64,000 nucleotides of DNA from Pseudomonas sp. DY-1 (lineage in GTDB: Bacteria > Pseudomonadota > Gammaproteobacteria > Pseudomonadales > Pseudomonadaceae), in the NCBI RefSeq assembly GCF_003626975.1, contig NZ_CP032616.1, positions 930,001 to 994,000 of the forward strand. Direction: 5' to 3'. Below, one piece after another: positions 59,968 to 64,000 of this stretch. A model generated the notes under the pieces. The model worked only from the letters and a program-made list of their open reading frames with translations, was not told where the DNA came from and did not search any database. The translations under genes and the position numbers were made by a program. Position 1 is the first letter of the stretch; each line of letters starts with the position of its first letter.

Positions 59968-61545
59968 CTAGGCCTCTCTCTGGCCATCGAGCAGGCGGCG
60001 CAGCCGCAAAGGGTTGCTGTGCCGGAGTGCGGACGGCAGCAGGCCGTCGGGGAAGTCCTGGTAGCAGACCGGCCGCAGGAAACGCAGGATTGCGGCGGTG
60101 CCGACCGATGTCGTGCGTGCATCCGACGTGGCCGGGAACGGACCGCCGTGGACCATCGCATCGCAGACTTCGACGCCAGTTGGCCAGCCATTGACCAGCA
60201 AGCGGCCAGCCTTGCGCTCCAACGTGGGCAGCAATGCCCGGGATTGCTCCAGATCGGCCTCGTCCAGATGCAGGGTCGCGGTCAACTGGCCTTCCAGGTG
60301 TTCGGCAACCTCGCGGACCTGCTCATCGTCGGCACACTGCACGATCAACGACGCAGCGCCAAATACCTCGCCCTGCAGGGCCGAATCGGCAAGGAACGCC
60401 TCTGCCCGGGTCACGAACAGGCGAGCCTGGCATTGGTTGGGGCCTTCGCCCGGCAGACCGGTCGCCGCTGTTTGCGCTTGGCTGTGCTCGGCCAGCTTGG
60501 CAACGCCGGCGGCGAAGGCCTGGAAGATCCCCGGGGTGAGCATGGTCTGCGCCGGGCTACGCCCGACGTGCTCGCTAGCCGCGACGATGAAGCGATCCAG
60601 TGCCGGGCCCTGACGGGCAATCACCAGGCCGGGGTTGGTGCAGAACTGACCTGCGCCCTGGGTCAGTGAGGCGACGAAGCCTTGTGCCAGCGCCTCGCTG
60701 CGTGCCTGCAGGGCTGCGGGGAAGAGGAACACCGGATTGATCGAACTCATTTCGGCGTACACCGGGATTGGCTCGGGGCGCGCTTGCGCGGCATTGCACA
60801 AGGCGACTCCGCCGCTGCGCGACCCGGTGAAACCTACCGCCTTGATACGCCTGTCGCTGACCAGGGCGATGCCCACTTCGCGACCGGAGCCATACAGCAG
60901 CGAAAACACGCCTTGCGGCAGCGCGCATTTTTCCACGGCGCGGGCGACGGCCCGACCTACCAGCTCGCTGGTGCCAGGGTGGGCACTGTGGGCCTTGACC
61001 ACCACAGGGCAGCCGGCCGCCAACGCCGAAGCGGTGTCGCCACCGGCCACCGAGAAGGCCAGGGGGAAATTGCTGGCGCCGAACACGGCCACCGGGCCGA
61101 GCGGCACCTGGCGCTGGCGCAGGTCCGGGCGCGCAATGGGATTGCGCTCCGGCAGAGCCGTATCGATCCGCGCATCGAGCCATCCACCGGCACGCACGGT
61201 GCGGGCGAAGAGTCGCAGTTGCTGGCAGGTGCGACCCCGTTCGCCCTGAATGCGCGCGCGCGGCAGGCCGGTCTCGGCCATGGCCCGTTCGACCAGCGCA
61301 TCGCCAAGGCTTTCGATCTCGTCGGCAATGGATTCGAGGAATTCGGCGCGTGCCGCCAGTGGCGTCTCGCGATAAGTGTCGAAAGCTGCCCAGGCCAGGG
61401 CACACGCCTGGTCCACATGCTCGCCTGTGCCGCCCGGATAGGGCGGGTCGAGCGGTATGTCAGTGGCCGGGTCGATAGCCCGGATCGCTTCCCGGCTGCC
61501 AGTCACGCTGTGCCGGCCTATGAGCATGTTGCCTGTCAGGGTCAT
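59968..61545 (-). CDS. 2-Oxoglutarate semialdehyde dehydrogenase (paralogue 2)
   Basis: A 525-residue NAD(P)-dependent aldehyde dehydrogenase. The nucleophile block [13 protein letters not shown] and the N-terminus [14 protein letters not shown] match the ketoglutarate semialdehyde dehydrogenase group (LhpG/HypD-type last step). It produces 2-oxoglutarate from the semialdehyde released by the deaminase. CAGGAAG precedes the ATG at 61545. It lies inside the hydroxyproline operon between the deaminase gene (76 bp away) and the dehydrogenase gene (4 bp away). Confidence 0.9.
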   Translation of the reverse strand: MTLTGNMLIGRHSVTGSREAIRAIDPATDIPLDPPYPGGTGEHVDQACALAWAAFDTYRETPLAARAEFLESIADEIESLGDALVERAMAETGLPRARIQGERGRTCQQLRLFARTVRAGGWLDARIDTALPERNPIARPDLRQRQVPLGPVAVFGASNFPLAFSVAGGDTASALAAGCPVVVKAHSAHPGTSELVGRAVARAVEKCALPQGVFSLLYGSGREVGIALVSDRRIKAVGFTGSRSGGVALCNAAQARPEPIPVYAEMSSINPVFLFPAALQARSEALAQGFVASLTQGAGQFCTNPGLVIARQGPALDRFIVAASEHVGRSPAQTMLTPGIFQAFAAGVAKLAEHSQAQTAATGLPGEGPNQCQARLFVTRAEAFLADSALQGEVFGAASLIVQCADDEQVREVAEHLEGQLTATLHLDEADLEQSRALLPTLERKAGRLLVNGWPTGVEVCDAMVHGGPFPATSDARTTSVGTAAILRFLRPVCYQDFPDGLLPSALRHSNPLRLRRLLDGQREA

Positions 61546-61621
61546 GGTGCTTCCTGGAGAATTGAGTGGGTCCGTCTGCGGAACAGCGATGTTCCGCAGG
61601 GGCGCGATTAGCAGCGGGTCG

Positions 61622-62569
61622 TCAGGCGACATTCTGCTCGGCTGACCAGTTGGCGTACCACTGGCGGAACAGCGCGTACTGGTTCTCGGCATAGCGACGC
61701 TGGGCATCGCTGAGCGCATCGCTCTCGTTGAAGTGCAGGGTGTATTCCGTGTCGCCGTTGAGCACCATCAGGTGTTTGTAGTAGAGCACCAGGTCGCAGC
61801 CTTCGTCGAAGGAGGAGAGCACCGCCAGCGCGGACTCCAGCTCCCGTGCCAGTCGGCGCGCCCTGGCATCGCCCTTGGCTGCCTGCTTGCTCAGCGCCAC
61901 CAGGTGCAGCACTTCGCGGGGCAGGGCATTGCCGATACCGGTGATGGCGCCCGTGGCGTTGCAATTGACGAAACCGTGGACCACCTGGGTATCGACACCG
62001 ACCATGAGGGTGACCTCATCGTCCTTGGAGGTGATGTTCTCGGCCGCGTAGCGCAGGTCGGCGGCGCCACCGAACTCCTTGAAGCCGATCAGGTTCGGGT
62101 AGTCGCGGCGCAGTTCGAAGAACAGGTCGGCGCGGGTGGCGAAGCCGTAGTAAGGGCTGTTGTAGATCACCGCCGGCAGGCCCGGAGCCGCCGTGAGGAT
62201 GGCGGCGAAGTGTGCCTTCTGCGCAGCAGGGGAGGCACCGCGGGAGAGAACGCGAGGGATCACCATCAACCCGTGGGCGCCAACCTTGGCGGCGTGTGCA
62301 GCGTGGGAGACCGCCTCGCGGGTGTTGACCGCACCGGTGCCGACGATGGTCGGGATGCCAGCGGCCACCAGGCGCGCCACGCCTTCCTGGCGTTCGGCTT
62401 CGGTGAGCAACGGCCAGTCGCCCATGGACCCGCAATACACCACGGCACTCATGCCGATATCGATCAGCTCGCGGCCCTTGGCCACCAGGGCGTCGTAATC
62501 CGGCTTGCGTTCGGCGGTGCAGGGGGTCATCAGGGCGGGGATGCAGCCGGTGAAGATGTTGTCGCTCAT
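61622..62569 (-). CDS. lhpC: Pyrroline-4-hydroxy-2-carboxylate deaminase (DapA superfamily)
   Basis: A 315-residue TIM-barrel Schiff-base enzyme. The active-site lysine is in LIGFKEFGG (Lys164), and Tyr136 (VIYNSPYYG) is the partner. [11 protein letters not shown] starts the barrel. In this context it deaminates pyrroline-4-hydroxy-2-carboxylate to 2-oxoglutarate semialdehyde. Gene order with epimerase, dehydrogenase and ketoglutarate semialdehyde dehydrogenase supports this over dihydrodipicolinate synthase. Confidence 0.9.
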   Translation of the reverse strand: MSDNIFTGCIPALMTPCTAERKPDYDALVAKGRELIDIGMSAVVYCGSMGDWPLLTEAERQEGVARLVAAGIPTIVGTGAVNTREAVSHAAHAAKVGAHGLMVIPRVLSRGASPAAQKAHFAAILTAAPGLPAVIYNSPYYGFATRADLFFELRRDYPNLIGFKEFGGAADLRYAAENITSKDDEVTLMVGVDTQVVHGFVNCNATGAITGIGNALPREVLHLVALSKQAAKGDARARRLARELESALAVLSSFDEGCDLVLYYKHLMVLNGDTEYTLHFNESDALSDAQRRYAENQYALFRQWYANWSAEQNVA

Positions 62570-62643
62570 TGTTTTAACTCCTTGAAGCAGTCATGCAGGT
62601 GTTTGGGGGAAGAGAGGGTCGAAGTGGTATCCGTCGCGATGGC

Positions 62644-63570
62644 TCAGATACCCCATGCGAAGGGGTCCTGTTCATCGATCAGCAGGGTGCTGTCGGCGGT
62701 CATGTAGGCGCGGCCGGTTATGAAGGGGCGGATGCGCTCGCCATCCCATTCGTAGCGGCCTTCGAACTGGCTTCCGGTGATGCTCGCCTGAATCCAGGAT
62801 TGGCCTGCGGCGAGCTTTCCATCGGCCGCCAGGCACGCCAGCTTGGCGCTGGTGCCGGTCCCGCAGGGCGAGCGGTCGTAGGCCTTGCCCGGACACATGA
62901 CGAAGTTGCGGCTGTCGGCCTCGTCGTCATCGGCGAACAGCTCGACATGGTCGATCAGGGCGCCGTCTGCGCCGTGGATGCACTGGGCCTGCAAGGCCTT
63001 GAGCATCGACCAGGTGAACTCGGTCAGGACCTCGACGTTGTCGAGGTGCAAGCTCTGGCCATGTTCTGAAACCAGGAAAAACCAGTTGCCGCCCCAGGCG
63101 ATGTCGCCGAATACGAGGCCGTGGCCAGGGACCTCGACCGGAACCTGCTGGCGGTAGCGGTAGGCCGGCACGTTGCCGACGGTCACTGCGCCGTCTTCAT
63201 GCAGGGTGGCGCTGACCTGGCCGACCGGGGTATCGATCTTGTGCACGCCGGGGCCGATCAGCCCCAGGTGGTGCAATGAGGCGACCAGGCCGATGGTGCC
63301 GTGGCCGCACATGTTGAGGTAGCCGGCGTTGTTGAAGAAAATCACGCCGCACGTGGCATCCGGGGACACCGGTTCGCAGTACAGCGCACCTACCAGCACG
63401 TCGTTTCCGCGTGGTTCCAGCAGGCAGGCGCGGCGCCATTGGTCATGCTGCTGGCGCAGCGCATCACGCTTCTCGGCCATGCTGGTGCCGGTCAGTTCGG
63501 GGAACCCCTTCATCACCAGGCGAGTGGGTTCGCCGCCGGTGTGGGAATCGATGATGTGTACGCGTTTCAT
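62644..63570 (-). CDS. lhpA: 4-Hydroxyproline 2-epimerase
   Basis: A 308-residue enzyme of the proline racemase family. The two catalytic cysteines, Cys88 (LNMCGHGT) and Cys236 (RSPCGTGT), are both present at the positions known for Pseudomonas 4-hydroxyproline epimerase, which separates it from the dehydratase type that has Thr in place of the second cysteine. It interconverts trans-4-hydroxy-L-proline and cis-4-hydroxy-D-proline, the first catabolic step. Transcribed before the deaminase gene. Confidence 0.92.
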   Translation of the reverse strand: MKRVHIIDSHTGGEPTRLVMKGFPELTGTSMAEKRDALRQQHDQWRRACLLEPRGNDVLVGALYCEPVSPDATCGVIFFNNAGYLNMCGHGTIGLVASLHHLGLIGPGVHKIDTPVGQVSATLHEDGAVTVGNVPAYRYRQQVPVEVPGHGLVFGDIAWGGNWFFLVSEHGQSLHLDNVEVLTEFTWSMLKALQAQCIHGADGALIDHVELFADDDEADSRNFVMCPGKAYDRSPCGTGTSAKLACLAADGKLAAGQSWIQASITGSQFEGRYEWDGERIRPFITGRAYMTADSTLLIDEQDPFAWGI

Positions 63571-63603
63571 ATTCCTGTCCCTTGAGAAAGCACGGAGGCG
63601 ACG

Positions 63604-64000
63604 TCAGGAGGACGCCTGGGGATGAGTGCCGATGGGGTAACGGGCAGAAGTGGCGTCGACGCCTGCTTCGCTTTCATCGTCGCCGGTCAGACGCACCAGA
63701 TGAGCGGGCAGGCCGGTTACGGCGCCCCAGTAGTAGATGCCCATGGCGCATGCCGCCACGACCAGGGTGTCGAACGGATGGCCGAGCACACCCAGGCCAC
63801 CGAAACTGCCGAGCCCGGAGAGCACGATGGTGAGGGCGTAGAAGCCGATCAGCCACGCCGATGACCGCACTTGCTGGCGCAGGTCGATGTGTTGGGTCGG
63901 CACGAAGCGGCCGCACAGCAGGTACACGACGAACATCAGGATCTGCAGGCCGAGCAGCCAGGACACGGTGCTCCAGCCCGACCAGTAGACGATCAGGGCG
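63604..64000 (-). CDS. APC superfamily amino-acid permease, C-terminal part (cut by window end)
   Basis: The frame is open to the right edge of the window; the visible 131 residues contain three hydrophobic segments: VSWLLGLQILMFVVYLLCG, SAWLIGFYALTIVLSGLGSF and TLVVAACAMGIYYWGAV. Tail sequence with LTGDDESEAG is polar. This is consistent with the C-terminal part of an amino-acid permease placed upstream of the 4-hydroxyproline genes in the same direction, presumably the uptake system of the pathway. The annotated product is inferred from this context and from the membrane pattern. Confidence 0.72.
   Translation of the reverse strand, partial: ALIVYWSGWSTVSWLLGLQILMFVVYLLCGRFVPTQHIDLRQQVRSSAWLIGFYALTIVLSGLGSFGGLGVLGHPFDTLVVAACAMGIYYWGAVTGLPAHLVRLTGDDESEAGVDATSARYPIGTHPQASS

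Noticed and set aside
1..64000. CRISPR arrays, tRNA or rRNA genes, transposase or integrase genes
   Set aside because: I looked for regularly spaced repeats, cloverleaf-like palindromes and recombinase motifs and found none that I can support.

Overview
The window looks like a chromosomal segment of a high-GC gammaproteobacterium, most likely a Pseudomonas. The reasons are gene content (ohr, fecIRA, DUF1302/DUF1329/YCF48/MMPL, BCCT carrier, 4-hydroxyproline catabolism), codon bias, and intergenic palindromes of the Pseudomonas REP type ('GCGAATGAATTCGC' and 'GGGAGCGAGCG..CGCTCGCGAA' families). I see no rRNA, tRNA, CRISPR array, transposase or phage gene. Gene calls come from reading the sequence only; functions are assigned from recognised family motifs.

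Layout. 1-450: non-coding, hairpin-rich sequence running into a GNAT acetyltransferase whose first residues lack a start codon. 0.9-9.8 kb: housekeeping and accessory genes (VF530-like, thioredoxin-like, Ohr, TSUP carrier, methyltransferase, a stand-alone deaminase-fold protein, an orphan histidine kinase, DUF3703, VOC, GlxA-type regulator divergent from a cysteine hydrolase). 9.8-11.6 kb: a MerR regulator divergent from DUF2938, a flavodoxin-like reductase and DUF2798. 12.4-16.6 kb: fecI-fecR-fecA iron-uptake signalling with a Fur-box-like sequence. 17-20.2 kb: a lone prpD and envelope proteins.

20.3-36.2 kb is the most interesting part. Two long operons flank an AraC-type regulator (27120-28133). 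Operon 1 encodes a quinone oxidoreductase, TauD-type dioxygenase, beta-keto acid cleavage enzyme, MFS carrier, DsbA/FrnE-like protein, Rieske ferredoxin and YeiH carrier. Operon 2 encodes an alpha/beta hydrolase, DUF1302, DUF1329, a YCF48-like protein and an MMPL/RND exporter. Both are preceded by the same roughly 40-bp box (20357-20396 and 28375-28414; 35 of 40 identical), which contains direct repeats 21 bp apart, as AraC-family activators use. I infer one regulon that degrades and transports an unidentified, probably hydrophobic or acidic, compound.

36.3-47.5 kb: yiaW/yiaV-like pair, deacetylase/GNAT pair, three more hydrolases, a ketoglutarate semialdehyde dehydrogenase paralogue, and a regulatory patch (HxlR, MFS, DUF1127, winged-helix/TolB/TPR protein) that may have been acquired. 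47.5-55.8 kb: a LysR regulator with matching TAAG-N5-CTTA boxes in front of two divergent units: an unknown 574-aa protein with a DUF3726 protein, and an aldehyde dehydrogenase, M19 dipeptidase homologue, BCCT carrier and RidA. 56-64 kb: TerC, a small membrane protein, a 5'-truncated FAD oxidoreductase, and a minus-strand 4-hydroxyproline operon: APC permease (cut by the window end), epimerase, deaminase, ketoglutarate semialdehyde dehydrogenase, out-of-order D-hydroxyproline dehydrogenase and RidA. The last two regions together suggest a locus for betaines, proline derivatives and related amines.
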